Assembly (NCBI GenBank): GCA_028583415.1
Contig: CM053276.1
Location: 119,963,666-120,027,665 of the forward strand
Length of the DNA stretch: 64,000 bases
Direction: 5' to 3'
From: Protea cynaroides
Taxonomy: Eukaryota; Streptophyta; Magnoliopsida; Proteales; Proteaceae
Shown: positions 31,919 through 43,728 of the stretch, piece after piece
Layout: each line of letters opens with the position of its first letter
Numbering within the stretch: the stretch's first letter is position 1
The notes under the pieces: generated by a model
The model's database searches: none
Told to the model about the DNA's origin: nothing
Seen by the model: only the letters and a program-made list of their open reading frames with translations
Program-made: the position numbers and the translations under genes

Positions 31919-34900
31919 CTAATCCTTCTTTCTTTCCTATCCTTTTTCGTTAGTTTCTTCTTCGCCTGTTTCTACTTCCAAGCGGACTAGCACAATCCCT
32001 CCTTTGGCGTCCTTTATTCCCTCTGGTCTAAAAATGCAAGACTACACTCTCTGCGGTGACAGTGAGTCCATCATGCAACGCAAGGCGACGTTTCTATGGG
32101 GAAGAGGAAACCGTAGCACGTAATATGGGATGTACGTTTGTTTTTTTTTTTTTTTTTTTTTCCCCGGTAACTAACGTACGATATAATTCGGGCACGCGGC
32201 ACGCCATTTTAAGCAAGAGATGTACGGGGTTGCCTTTAACGCAGCGTTGCATGGAATCGGGCAAAAGATCGGCCCAAAATCCCCACAACCGATTCTTGGC
32301 AACCTAAGACATGCGGTGTTCGTTGCCTTAAATGCAGTATTCGTCCACGGAATCGGATACGGGATTGTCCCAAATTCCCAACCTTGCTGACAAGGTATCT
32401 GCTCCGGATCGGCCCCATCTATGCACGGTATAAGGATTTATGTGTCAGTGGGGTGCAAGTATGGCTCTGTCAGTGGGGTGCAAGTATGGCTCTCTGAGTG
32501 TTAATCTAAACAGAGTTTAGGCTGAGATATTCTAACCCTTAGGACGGGTCAGGATTGAAAATTTCTGGTCTTAAATTAAGGTTTGACCGTGTAGCTAAGG
32601 TTGAGCCCTAGGACTGAGTAGTTGAGCCTAGCCCAGCCCAATTCGATCGTGTCTTTTTTTGCTTCATTTTCTTCGTCTTTCTTCCTCTTCCTCATGTTCT
32701 TTGTTCTTTTTTTCTTCTTATTTTTCTCATTGACCTAGCCCAATCTCTTCATCTCCCAGTCCCTCCCTTCCCCTTCAAATGGTCAAGGCTATCCAAGTTT
32801 AGTCTGTCCCGGCTTTAAGGGCAAGCTAGGGTTGGTATGTAACTCTCAATCTAATTGAAGAGTAAACTATAAATTTGAAGTAATTTATAGAAAATGAGAA
32901 GACAAGTACAAGACGACAAGGATTGTAAGGGACCATTTAACCCATTGGTCTCTTGGGACTCTTTCAATCCAAGTGCAAGACTCTCACAACAAATAATATC
33001 TCGAACTCTCCTAAAGAAGTCTCAAAAACACTCTCAATAACATAAGGTTCACAAACATTCACTAAACTGGGATTACATATAAATAGGTGAAGAGGGGAGG
33101 GGGGGAGGAGAGAGAGTTGTTGAAAAGAAGGTTAGGTTTAACCCGGTGGGGATACTTGTTTGAGGGGGTAGCCGCTGGAAGGGAAACTGAAATCATGATG
33201 ACGACATTATCAATTGGATAACTCAAGCCCTAAGTTATGGTCAGACCAGACCCAAAAGGAATTAGCCAAGCGGTCATAAAAAACTTGTAAGGATCTATTA
33301 AGAAATGCTTCGTCTCGATGTCTCCATGGACTGTTTGTACTTGTGTTGTTAATCTTAATATCACTTTCTTTTAAAAACCAAAACCATCCCTTATTGGATG
33401 TAGGGTAGGGATGTTGAGGTGATTAGATTGTCATGCATCTTGGTTACATTCACATTGACCCAAAAAAAAAAACTCTTTGAATGATGGGGTTAGTTCCGCT
33501 AGCACCAACTCTCTATCTCTTTCTTCTCTTTCAGATATTTGTTCAGAAATATATAAGTAATAACGAGGAATTAATGGTGCAGATGTTCTTCCTCGTCATG
33601 AAGAAAAAAAATTCTCTGATATAAAACAATTATTTGGTTGAAATCATAATTTCGTATCACTGGGTAGGAAATTGGCCCAAATGCTGAGATGTCTTCTTCT
33701 CTAAATAAGGATTTCCTATTGTTGCCATATCTATAGATAACTACAACATATCAGTATGAAACAATGTTTTAATGTAAATTACTCAATGCACAAAATCAAT
33801 TGTTTATGCATTGGTAACATGCATTCATTCATGTTACGTGCTTTCATCAGAATTGCTCTCATTTACTCTCTTGAACGTGAGTCTTTAGTTAAAAAAATAT
33901 AGAATATTTAGGGATTCCACAATAGATGGTGGTTCGAATTCATCAAGACTCATTGAACAACTAGACATTTTTTAATGCTATTGGTTCTTCTAATTCAAAT
34001 TGGATTCAACAAAACAACCACTAGAAACTGAGATCGACAATATTGAGCCTATTCCCTTTTTTAATCAATCCTACAAAACAATTATTTTGGTTTTCTTCAT
34101 GTTATTGTTTTTATTGGACTTATTTACATTACTTGAGGATTTATTTTAAATGGTATTTCCTATAGATCATTCCCATATGATATTTATGGAGTCAGTTTTA
34201 AGGATGTTTGGAAGATATATTATATTTTCACCAATTAAGAAGGTTAATTCGGTATATTATATTCCCATTTGATAATTGAAGAGTAAAAAATGTAAATATG
34301 TTTGTATGTTGAAATACATGTTCACCAATTAAAATCACATTTTTGTAATAACAAGGGTAAGAATCAGAGTTAGCAAAATATTTTCCACCAAATCCTAATT
34401 TGAAAGTAATTGTAGACCAAATTAATGAAGCATATCAAAATTAGGGGTGAAATTTTAATCATCTACTAAAGGTAAAAGAGTTAATTTCTATAAAAGAGAC
34501 TTCCAAACGTTTTCCTCATGTTATGTATACCATGTAAGTTTTTTGGTACGGTGTTTGTCGCATGAAAAAGATCGTCTTCTATTGTCTAGTTTTTCCAACC
34601 ATGATCCAATGATTAGATTACATCTGGAATCAATCCAATGATGGGAGACGATCCAAACCCGCCACATGAGATACATGAATGCATGAAGGACCGCATGATC
34701 CTAAGAAATTTTGGTTGGTAATTTTTTTTGGGGGGAAATAAATGTAAAGAACCTAAAAAAGAAAAAAAACAAAAACCAAAAAAATAAAAACGAAAAACCC
34801 AAAAAGGAACCGGACATCGGTTCGGCCATTATTGCAGCGATGCGGTTGGAATCGTTGGTCCGCATTATTAGAGACATTTCCCTTACTAAAGGGGGCTTAA

Positions 34901-35339
34901 CGGAGGCAAAAACTGCAACATTCTCTTCTCTTCCCCTCTGCAATAGAGCGGAGGGCGGCGATAGTTCACCACTGCTAATGAAATGACGATGACGACTATT
35001 GACAGACTTGCTATAATCTAGTTCTCTCTCCATCTCTAGGTTCTTTCCCTATCTCTGTATCTTTAACCGATCTTCACTTATCCATACAGGCTTCGGATTC
35101 GTATCTGTTCAATAACGGTCTTAAGCTGCGATGGCAGCACCAATCTCTCTTTTGCATCTCCATTTTTTGCTCTCTCTTTATATCTGTCAATCAACCCACG
35201 AACTCACATCTTGAAGGCTTCTCCTGACACTCTTCAACATTCTTCTCCGTGGATTCATTGGATGGGAGACAACTCGAGCTATTCGAAACCCTGAAAGAGA
35301 TTCGTGCATGGATCCCCCATCAGCGTCCGATGCCCAAAG
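31919..35339. other. Intergenic region between the SEC11 pseudogene and the second PPR gene
   Basis: The left part should hold the old SEC11 promoter, running rightwards from 31918. There is a T18-type run near 32143, a short tandem duplication at 32443-32492, and AT-rich DNA without recognised genes to about 34800. The PPR promoter and 5' UTR lie in about 34850-35339. Confidence 0.5.
32443..32492. repeat. Perfect 25-bp tandem duplication
   Basis: The unit begins TGTCAGTGGGGTGCAAG and ends TATGGCTC. It occurs at 32443-32467 and 32468-32492. Confidence 0.95.
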
Positions 35340-38072
35340 ATGAGAAGATTGACGGCTATTATTAAACCAGGTGAGTTCGTTGACATTCTTCTCAATCCAT
35401 TCTCAAAACTATCGTTGTCGACATTCGCTTCGCTTCCTGAGTCGTTACCTCTCGATACCGAACCAGTCGATTTACCGGCCCAAGTTTTCGCTATCCTTGC
35501 TCGCCAGGGCTGGCAGAAAAATCCCTCGCTCAAGAGACTGGCTCCATCTCTAGCTCCATTCCATGTCTCCAGACTCTTCAGTCTTAAGATCGATCCTAAA
35601 ACAGCCTTAGGATTCTTCAACTGGATCGGGCAAAGGCCTGGTTATAAACACGACGTCCAGTCTTATTCAGCTCTTCTCAATATTCTCATTCGTGCTCGAT
35701 TCTTTGGTGTTGCTGAAAATATTAGAATTTTGATGATCAAATCTTGTGATTCGGTGGAGGACATGCGATTTGTTTTGGATGTGACTAGGACGATGAATCG
35801 AGATGGCGAACTTAAATTTAAGCTGACCCTTAGATGCTATAATACCTTGTTAATGTCATTAGCGAGACTCATAATGATTGACGAAATGAAGGCTGTTTAT
35901 CTGGAGATTTTGGATGATAAGATTCCTCCAAACATATACACCTTCAATACGATGATCAATGCTCACTGCAAGCTTGGGAATCTCATCGAAGCAGGACTAT
36001 ATGTAAGTAAGATATCGCAAGCTGGTCTGAACCCTGATACTTTTACTTACACTTCTCTCATAATGGGGCACTGCCGGAGTAAAGATTTAGATGGTGCTTT
36101 TAGGACATTCCAGCTTATGCCTCATAAAGGTTGTCGTAGGAATGATGTTTCTTACACTGTTCTTATCCACGGATTCTGTGAAGCTGGGCGGATTGATGAT
36201 GCATTCAAGTTGTTCTCTCAGATGGTAGATGACAACTGTAGACCAAGCGTCCGTACCTATACGGTTCTTATATCTGCTCTCTGTGGATTAGGTAGGAGTT
36301 CTGAAGCCTTCGGTTTATTCAGAGAGATGACAGAGAAAGGTTGTGAACCAAATGTCCACACCTACACTGTGCTTATTGATAGCTTGTGTAAAGAGACCAA
36401 GCTTGAAGACGCACAAGGGATGTTAAACAATATGTCTGAGAAAGGTTTGGTTCCTAATGTGGTAACCTACAATGCTTTAGTTAATGGATACTGCAAGGAG
36501 GGGAAGATTGATGCTGCATTTGAAACATTGTGTATGATGGAATCAAATGGTTGTAAGCCAAACACTCGTACATACAATGAGTTGATATGTGGACTTTGTA
36601 AAGTGAAAAAGGTTCATAAGGCAATGGCACTATTCAGCAAGATGCTTGAGCTTGGTCTGTCCCCAAGTCTTGTCACATATAATTCTTTGATCCATGGGCA
36701 GTGTAGGGAGGGTCATGTAGATAGTGGGTTTAGGTTGCTAAATTTGATGACGGAGAATGATTTGGTACCTGATCAATGGACTTACTCAATTTTGATAGAC
36801 ACCCTTTGCAAAGAAGGGAAGGTAGATGGTGCTCAGACCCTACTTGATTCACTTACAGAGAAAGGCATAAAACCGAATGAAGTGATTTATACTGCTTTGA
36901 TAGATGGATATTGCAAACTTGGTAAGATTAACAGTGCTCATTCTTTGCTTGAGAAAATGCTTTCTGAGAATTGCTTGCCAAATTCGCATACCTACAATGT
37001 ACTGATAGATGGGTTGTGCAAAGAACGGAAAATGCAGGAAGCATCTCTGTTATTAGACAAGATGTTGGAGATAGGGGTGAAGCCTACAGTTGTTACTTTT
37101 ACCATTCTTATTGATGAGATGTTGAAAGAAGGTGACTTTGACCATGCTCATAGGGTTTTCAAGCAAATGGTTACCGTGGGATGCCAGCCTGATGTTTGCA
37201 CTTACACTACATTCATTCGTTCTTACTGTCTCCAAGGAAAGTTAGAAGAAGCAGAAGATATGATGATTGAAATGAATAAAGATGGTATCATCCCAGATCC
37301 TGTTACTTACATTGCACTGATTGATGGGTATGGAAGGTTGGGATTCCTGGATTGTGCTTTTGATATTCTCAAGCGCATGTTTGATGCTGGGTGTGAGCCT
37401 TTGCGGATTACCTATTCCATTCTAATTAAGCATCTCGTGAATGAAAAATGTGTTGGGGAAAAGGGCAACAAGGTAATTCTCCACCCAGTTTCAAGTGACA
37501 CCTCTGTTGATGCCACCAATGTATGGAAGACATTAGAATATGAAACAGTCCTGAAGCTGCTTGTAAAGATGGATGAACGTGGTTGCACTCCTAATGGTAG
37601 CACTTTTCATGCCCTCATCGTGGAATTTTGCCGAGAGGGACGCTTGAAAGAAGCACAGGGGTTGGTTCATTATATGAAAGAAAGAGAATTATGTCCCAGC
37701 GATGATATTTATACGGCTATTGTCAATTGTTTCTGCAAGTTGGACATGTATGAGGAAGCATCGAGGGTGGTGGATACAATGGTGGAATGTGGTTATCTAC
37801 CACATTTAGAATCTTACAAGCTAATTGTTTGTGGGCTTTGTGAAAAAGGGGACATCGAGAGGGCTGAAATAGTTTTCTGTACTCTGCTTCGGTGCAGGTA
37901 TAATTATGATGAAGTAGCTTGGACAATTCTGATTGATGGTTTACTTAAGAGGGGCCTTGTGGATAATTGCTCTGAGCTATTGCACATAATGGAAGAAAAG
38001 GACTGCAGACCTACTTCTCCAACATATTCAATGTTGATTGAGGGGCTTCCAAATGGCAAGGATGGGGCATAA
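35340..38072 (+). CDS. P-class PPR protein, At5g65560-like, 910 aa
   Basis: An uninterrupted single-exon frame. The ATG at 35340 (MRRLTAIIKPGEF) is used as start because the frame upstream to 35304 opens only with GTG. The N-terminus (about 60 residues) is basic with serines and leucines, fitting organelle import. A pre-repeat region has DPKTALGFFNWIGQRPGYKH and LMIKSCDSVEDM. About 20 PPR motifs follow from residue 160 to 900, for example CEPNVHTYTVLIDSLCKETK and LVPNVVTYNALVNGYCKEGK. Length and order match what I recall of Arabidopsis At5g65560 (about 915 residues). Such proteins bind specific organellar transcripts. The target is not inferable here. No disruption was seen. Confidence 0.95.
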   Translation: MRRLTAIIKPGEFVDILLNPFSKLSLSTFASLPESLPLDTEPVDLPAQVFAILARQGWQKNPSLKRLAPSLAPFHVSRLFSLKIDPKTALGFFNWIGQRPGYKHDVQSYSALLNILIRARFFGVAENIRILMIKSCDSVEDMRFVLDVTRTMNRDGELKFKLTLRCYNTLLMSLARLIMIDEMKAVYLEILDDKIPPNIYTFNTMINAHCKLGNLIEAGLYVSKISQAGLNPDTFTYTSLIMGHCRSKDLDGAFRTFQLMPHKGCRRNDVSYTVLIHGFCEAGRIDDAFKLFSQMVDDNCRPSVRTYTVLISALCGLGRSSEAFGLFREMTEKGCEPNVHTYTVLIDSLCKETKLEDAQGMLNNMSEKGLVPNVVTYNALVNGYCKEGKIDAAFETLCMMESNGCKPNTRTYNELICGLCKVKKVHKAMALFSKMLELGLSPSLVTYNSLIHGQCREGHVDSGFRLLNLMTENDLVPDQWTYSILIDTLCKEGKVDGAQTLLDSLTEKGIKPNEVIYTALIDGYCKLGKINSAHSLLEKMLSENCLPNSHTYNVLIDGLCKERKMQEASLLLDKMLEIGVKPTVVTFTILIDEMLKEGDFDHAHRVFKQMVTVGCQPDVCTYTTFIRSYCLQGKLEEAEDMMIEMNKDGIIPDPVTYIALIDGYGRLGFLDCAFDILKRMFDAGCEPLRITYSILIKHLVNEKCVGEKGNKVILHPVSSDTSVDATNVWKTLEYETVLKLLVKMDERGCTPNGSTFHALIVEFCREGRLKEAQGLVHYMKERELCPSDDIYTAIVNCFCKLDMYEEASRVVDTMVECGYLPHLESYKLIVCGLCEKGDIERAEIVFCTLLRCRYNYDEVAWTILIDGLLKRGLVDNCSELLHIMEEKDCRPTSPTYSMLIEGLPNGKDGA

Positions 38073-39116
38073 TCTGTTTATTTACTCTTTACCAATTTTG
38101 CTTCATAAATTGTTCTGCCCTTGTTTTCCCCTCTGTTTTGTGCAAATTGATGATGGAGGCAGAGAAATAAATTTGGAATACAGACACCCATGAAGATTGG
38201 CTGTCTTGGTTTGTTCAAGAAGATGGCGTCAACCTGTCAGTAATGGGTATCAGGTTGAAGCTAATACGGGAAATGCTGTCGGACCTTTGAGATTTTTTTT
38301 TTCCCTTGGAGGTTCAGAGGGTTAGTTATCAGAGCTGCACTGTCCCAAATGACAAAAATTTCAAGATTGTCAAGATAAAAGTGAGTATTCATTCTGAAAC
38401 CGTGCTCTACTTTATTATTTTACATTTATCCTGTAGCAATTATTAACTGAATCTGCTTTAATATAAATTTGCTATTGGACTGTGTGTTCTACAAAATGAA
38501 TCACTTTCATCATACTTGGCATGGTTTTAGTTAAATCTATATAATGGTTCTCGATTTATGATTTTGGGCTGCGGATAGTGCCTTCTTTTTAAAAAAAATT
38601 TATAAGTAAGAAACACAAATTTGCTTTGAGAAAATTTTCCCCTAGATATGGAGGACTAGTTCATGAATTTTACATTTTTCACTTTGTCTTGCTAGGTAGG
38701 CTTACAAAAGAACAATAATGATTATAGTGATGGGTCAGTTTTTTATAAGATTAGTTATATCTCACTTTAGTAGGAAAACATCGTAAATTTGATGCAAAGT
38801 GAATACTGGATAAACATTTTTGGTTCATAAATCTGCAAAGAAAAAAATTCAATTACTGGGAAAGTAGGTGGGAGTGGTGGTGCCTGTGTTCCTATAGAAT
38901 TGTTTGGTGCTTGTTATACTGTAATGGGAATTCAAGCCCTCTACTGGAGCAGAAAAGTCAATTGGGAGAAGTTCAGTTTCCAATCCCAGCCAAATATGCC
39001 TTGTTTTATCTAGTACAGGTCAGTATGTATGGTCATGTGTAGTGAATTTGAGTAATCTATAAGGTGTGTGACAAATTTCATGAACAGTGTCTAGTGATTG
39101 TTTATTGTTGAGTTAA
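38073..39116. other. 3' flank of the PPR gene, no gene recognised
   Basis: It contains the 3' UTR and AT-rich spacer DNA. No coding or transposon signature was seen before the poly(A) insertion at 39131. Confidence 0.5.
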
Positions 39117-39130
39117 GCTTAGTTGCACAG

Positions 39131-39160
39131 TTTTTACCAAAAAAAAAAAAAAAAAAAAAA
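39131..39160 (+). mobile_element. 30-bp poly(A) retroposon insertion with 14-bp target-site duplication
   Basis: TTTTTACC followed by 22 A's lies between two exact copies of GCTTAGTTGCACAG (39117-39130 and 39161-39174). This is the footprint of an extremely 5'-truncated retroposon. It lies immediately beside the end of the RTE LINE. Confidence 0.85.
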
Positions 39161-40030
39161 GCTTAGTTGCACAGTCAAGACATACAACAAAGCCTTATCC
39201 CAACTAAATGGGGTTGGCTATATGGATTCTTGTCCTTCAATCAGTTCTGTTAGATGACATACTTGAAACAAAGCCTAAACTTTACATGTCTTTCTTCATC
39301 ATCTCCCTTAGAGTCATCTTAGGTCCGCCCCTAGCTTTTTTAAATCACTCCTTTATACGGGAGCATTAATCGGCCTTTGTTGAACATGACCATTCCATCT
39401 CAAACAACTTTCTCGTAGTTTATCATGTATCGGTGCTACTCTCCAATCAGTTCTAATACGATCATTTCTTATCTTAACCTTTTTAGTTTTGCCACACATC
39501 TATCTCAGCTATACTAAGTTTATCTATATGATGCTTCTTAACTACCTAACATTTCGCACCATACATCATAGCCAGTCGAATAATTGACCTATAAAATTTT
39601 TCTTTTAAGTTTTAAAGGAATATGCTGATCACATAACACTCCGGACGCACCTCTCCACTTCATCCATCTTATTTTTATGCTCTATGAAACATCATTCTCT
39701 ATCACCTTCTTTATTTATGATTAAACCTGGATACCTAAAATGATCACTTTATTGTATCTACCTCTCGTGAATTTTCACCGCCTCATTATCCATCATCGTG
39801 TGACTAAAGTCACATATCATATACTCCGTCTTCATTCTACTTGTCTTAAAACTCTTTGATTCAAATGTTGATCTCCATAGCTGTAATTTATTGTTGATCC
39901 CTACTTTGTCTCATCCACCAAAACAATATCATCAGTAAAAAGCATGGACCAATGAACTTCTTCTTGAATATCTCTGGTTAAATCACCCATGTTGATCTTT
40001 AATGTAACATAATTGTAATTGGGAATTCTC

Positions 40031-41361
40031 TAAGGATGTAAATGGATAGCTGAAAATCCGAATTCGATTTGAATCCGCACCCATTTAGGTGAATTTGAAG
40101 AATCGAATTCGCACCCATTTAGGTGAATCCAAATCCAGACAATCGGATTCGGATGCGAATCCGGATAAGTAGGACCGGAGGTGGATGCGAATTCGGATAG
40201 TACTCCAAAAGAGCGGATTATATCCGCTCCGATCCGTTTAAGTAGGTAAATAATTTCTATATTAAAAAAATATTAAACTTTACCATTCTCCCATTATTTA
40301 AGCCGTTTAAGCTTATTAATTGTTTTTTATGGAAAGAGAAGTAAGAACCGACTTAAACCTATTAATTGTTTTTTATGGAAAAGAGAAGTAACTCTTACTC
40401 TTCCTCAATTCTGGAAAAGAGAAGTAAGAGCCGACGACTCTTTTCTTGATTCTTCCTTCGTCTTTCTCCCTCCTTCCTCCAAATCCTTGTCCTTTTATCT
40501 TTAGTTATTCTTCGTTTCTGCTTCATCATCTTCTACCTCCTTTCTCATTCTTCTTCCTCATCATTCGGTTGGCTTTCAAGAATGCTTGGCGGGTCTTTTC
40601 GAATCTATTAGTCAATGGCGTAAAGAGTATGTTAGGTGATTTGTCGGCTGAAGCTCTTACTCTAAAAATAGAGTAGTGTCGCTCCTCTCATGGTAACCTG
40701 ATTCCTTTGCTTCCTATTTGTATGTTTGCAAGTCTCCATCATCCTCTCTCTCTCTCTCTCTCTCTCTCCTACTCCAAATTAGGGTTTTGTTTTTTGTTTT
40801 TTTTTTTTAAAGAAATTTGTTGGGATTTTTTCTGTAATCCTTCATCCTCTGTCTCCATCCATCTCTCACTCTAGTTATCTCTTGGGGAAAGTTTGCAGAT
40901 TAGGGTTTTTATTTTATTTATTTATTTATGTTGGAAACCTTAGCAAATTGTTAGGGATTTTGATTACAATCTTATTTCAGTCTGTTTTTTTATTTTTTTT
41001 ATTACGTGACTTGCAAAGATTTGTTAGCTTTCGTCACCTAAATCTTTGGTATAATGTCTCAGACTTCATCACCATTTTACCAAGATCAGGTGGCTGGATT
41101 GCAACTTATGAAAGATTCCAAATGGGGTCACTATAAAACCTAATTAAGCTTATTGTCCAATCTGGTACAATGACTGTAAGATAGTTTTAATATATTTTAT
41201 GCATTTTCATGGATTATTACAGTTAAAATTCGAATTCGAATTCGAATTAGTTTTTTGAAATCTGCTGGATGCGGAGGCGGATTCGGATGGCGTTGTTAGT
41301 GGTCAGATTCGAATTCGGATAGTGGTCTATCCGTGTTGAATGCGATCCTTTTACATCTCTA
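40031..41361. mobile_element. Non-autonomous hAT-like element (1.33 kb) nested in the LINE
   Basis: Its ends are inverted and similar: TAAGGATGTAAATGGATAG at the left and, read from the right, TAGAGATGTAAAAGGATCG. The flanks GAATTCTC (40023-40030) and GAATTCAC (41362-41369) are a 7/8 duplication. Subterminal DNA repeats GGATTCGGAT/GAATCCG and GAATTCGAATTC. The middle holds a (CT)n run (40745-40768) and T-rich DNA with no credible gene. LINE reverse transcriptase sequence continues across it. Confidence 0.85.
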
Positions 41362-42790
41362 GAATTCACTATCTTGACCCCCTACGGTTCTCACACTAGT
41401 CACCACATAATACATATCCTTAACTATTCACTTAAAACAAAATACATATCTTTAACTATATCCACATATTTGCTTCAAACATTTCTCTTCTCTAGTACTT
41501 TCTAGATTAACTCTTTAGGGACTCTGTCATAAGTTTTTTTTTAAATCAATAAATACCGTATGGAGGTCCTTCTTGCCTTCTCTAAATCTTTTCATGAGTT
41601 TCCTAAGCAAGTGAATAGCTTTTGTCGTGGATTTACTTGGCATAAAACCAAACCGATTTTTCGTAATGGTAGTTTCTTGTCTCATGTGAGTTTCAATAAC
41701 TTTCTCCTATAGTTTTATAGTGTGACTCATTAGTTTTATACCTCTGTAGTTATTGCAACTTTAAATATCACTTCTGTTTTTATAATCAGAACCACAATGC
41801 TTCTCTTTCATTCATCTGACATTTTCTTTGAACTCATAATTTATTGAACAGCTTAGTTAGCCATGGTACTCTATACATTCCTAGGCTCTTCCAAACTTCT
41901 ATTGTGACCTCATCTGGGCCTGGTGCTTTGCTTACATTCTTCCACTTTAAAGTTTTTTTTAATTTTTTTTTAACTTCTGTCACCCTAATTTTGTGTATAT
42001 ATCTTTGACTTGTGTCATGGTAGGTAATATAGCAATCTAGGACACTATTACTCAAAGTGTCTTCATTTAGTAGGTTGTAGAAATATCATTCCATCTCTCT
42101 TTGATGTCTTCATCCCCTATTAGAACTCTATCATCTGCACTTTTAATACATGTAACGTCTAAATCTCTACTCATCCTTTCTTTCATCTTAGCTATTTTAT
42201 AGATGCTTTTTCTCCTTACTTTGTGCTTAGATTGTTATAGATGTCTTCATATTTCTTCGCCCTTACTTGTCCTACAACCTTTTTGGCTTCATTTTTGGCA
42301 AGCCTATACCTTTTTAGATCCTCTATATCCTTAGTCTTTTGCCATGTCTTAAAACTATGTTTCTTAGCTTTAATGGTTGTTTGAACATTATCATCCCACA
42401 ACCAAGACTCTCTAGGGGAATGAAGTTTTTCTTTCGATGCACTTAGGACATCTTTAGCAACTTTCTTAATATAAGCAGTCATCCCGTTCCTTATTGTATT
42501 AGTGTCTCACTCAAAGTCCCACATTCTTTGTTTGACCACACTATCATTAAAAGCTTTCAAAGTATTTCCTTTTAAGCTCCACCACCTTATTCTAGGGCAA
42601 AAAACTTGACCTTTCTTACGATTCGGGGTAATGAGACACATATCCATGACTAATAATCTATGTTGAGTGGTTAGGCTCTCCCCTGGTATCACTTTACAAT
42701 CCTTACATAATAATCTATCGGACTTTCTAGTTAGAAAGAAATCTATTTGGCTACTATGATGCCTACTTTTGAAGGTGATTAGATGCTCCC

Positions 42791-42990
42791 TTTTTTTTTT
42801 TTTTTTTTTCAAAGTTGTGTTTAAAAAAGGGCGTCCCAGTGCACGAGGCTCCCGCTACTGTAGGGTTTGGGGAGGGGCAGAATATACGCAGCCTTACCCC
42901 TACAATATGGAGATGCTGTTTCTGTATTTCGAACCCATGATCACCAAGTTGCAATATGACAACTTTACAGTCACACCAAAGCTCGCCCTC
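42791..42990 (-). mobile_element. Au-like SINE nested in the LINE endonuclease
   Basis: Minus strand: GAGGGCGAGCTTTGGTGTGA (box A region), GGTGATCATGGGTTCGAAAT (box B), GGGGTAAGGCTGCGTATATT, CTCCCCAAACCCTACAGTAG, GTGCACTGGGACGCCCTTTT, then a long A tail. It splits LINE codons between SEKR and EHLITFKS. It belongs to the same family as 19658-19834. Confidence 0.9.
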
Positions 42991-43728
42991 TTTTCAGAGT
43001 ATGTGTTTACGATCGATAAATCATAAGCCGTAGCAAAATCTAAAATTGAAATCTCCTCCTCATTCCTCACTCCAAAACCATATCCTTCATGTATACCTTC
43101 ATAACCTTTACAATTTCTTCCTACATGTCCGTTCAAATCACCCTCTATTATAATATTTTCTTCTTCTTTAAAACCTTGCACTAATCCATCTATGTGTTCC
43201 CAAAACTGTAGCTTACTACTTGCATCCAATCCTACTTGGGGTGTGTAAGCACTAATTATGGACTATTCTTTCTCCATCACCAACTTGATGGCTATAATCC
43301 TATCACTGTATCTTTTAGCATCCACCATATCATTCTTTAAATCTTTATTCATTACTATACCCTACTCTGTTGGTATTATTTTTATCCCTTGTATACCAAA
43401 GTTTAAAGTCATCTAACTTCTTAGCTTTTTTTTTTTCCCCTTCCATTTAGTCTCTTGAATCCAAGCTATGTTAATCATTTTTATCCTCATAACATCTATC
43501 AATTCTAGATTCTTACCCGTTAAAGATCCTACGTTCCTAGATGCTAATCTAATCCTACGTTTATGGACTAACTTTTTTATCTGCACTCGTCTACGGTGCA
43601 AGAACCCTTGCCTATTTATCATCGCATCCGGGTGCTGATAAAGCGACCCTTGCCTATTTATTACCACATCTGGGCAATGCGGTGGCCCTTGCCCATTTTT
43701 CGCTACACCAGGACCAGTTGCACAATCA

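Larger units (their letters stand above)
39178..43715 (-). mobile_element. RTE-clade LINE, full length but degenerate, minus orientation
   Basis: The endonuclease at the right end reads RLASRNVGSLTGKNLELIDV, IAWIQETKWKG, IIIEGDLNGHVGRNCKGYE, GYGFGVRNEEEISILDFA and FFLTRKSDRLLCKDCKVIPG. Reverse transcriptase follows with VSKAPGPDEVTIEVWKSLG and WLTKLFNKL near 41860-41960, and DDIVLVDET near 39925. The 3' end (left) reads TTGGGATAAGGCTTTGTTGT, typical of plant RTE LINEs. AGTTGCACAGTCA (39165-39177) and AGTTGCACAATCA (43716-43728) form a 12/13 target-site duplication. Frameshifts and stops are common. A hAT-like element and a SINE are nested in it. Without them it is about 3.0 kb. Confidence 0.92.

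Noticed and set aside
35304..35339. Twelve-codon upstream extension of the PPR frame
   Set aside because: It opens with GTG. The ATG at 35340 is the first in-frame start codon.
40446..40676. Open frame inside the hAT-like element in the LINE
   Set aside because: It is a pyrimidine-rich stretch giving a Ser/Phe/Leu-rich peptide. It does not resemble a transposase.
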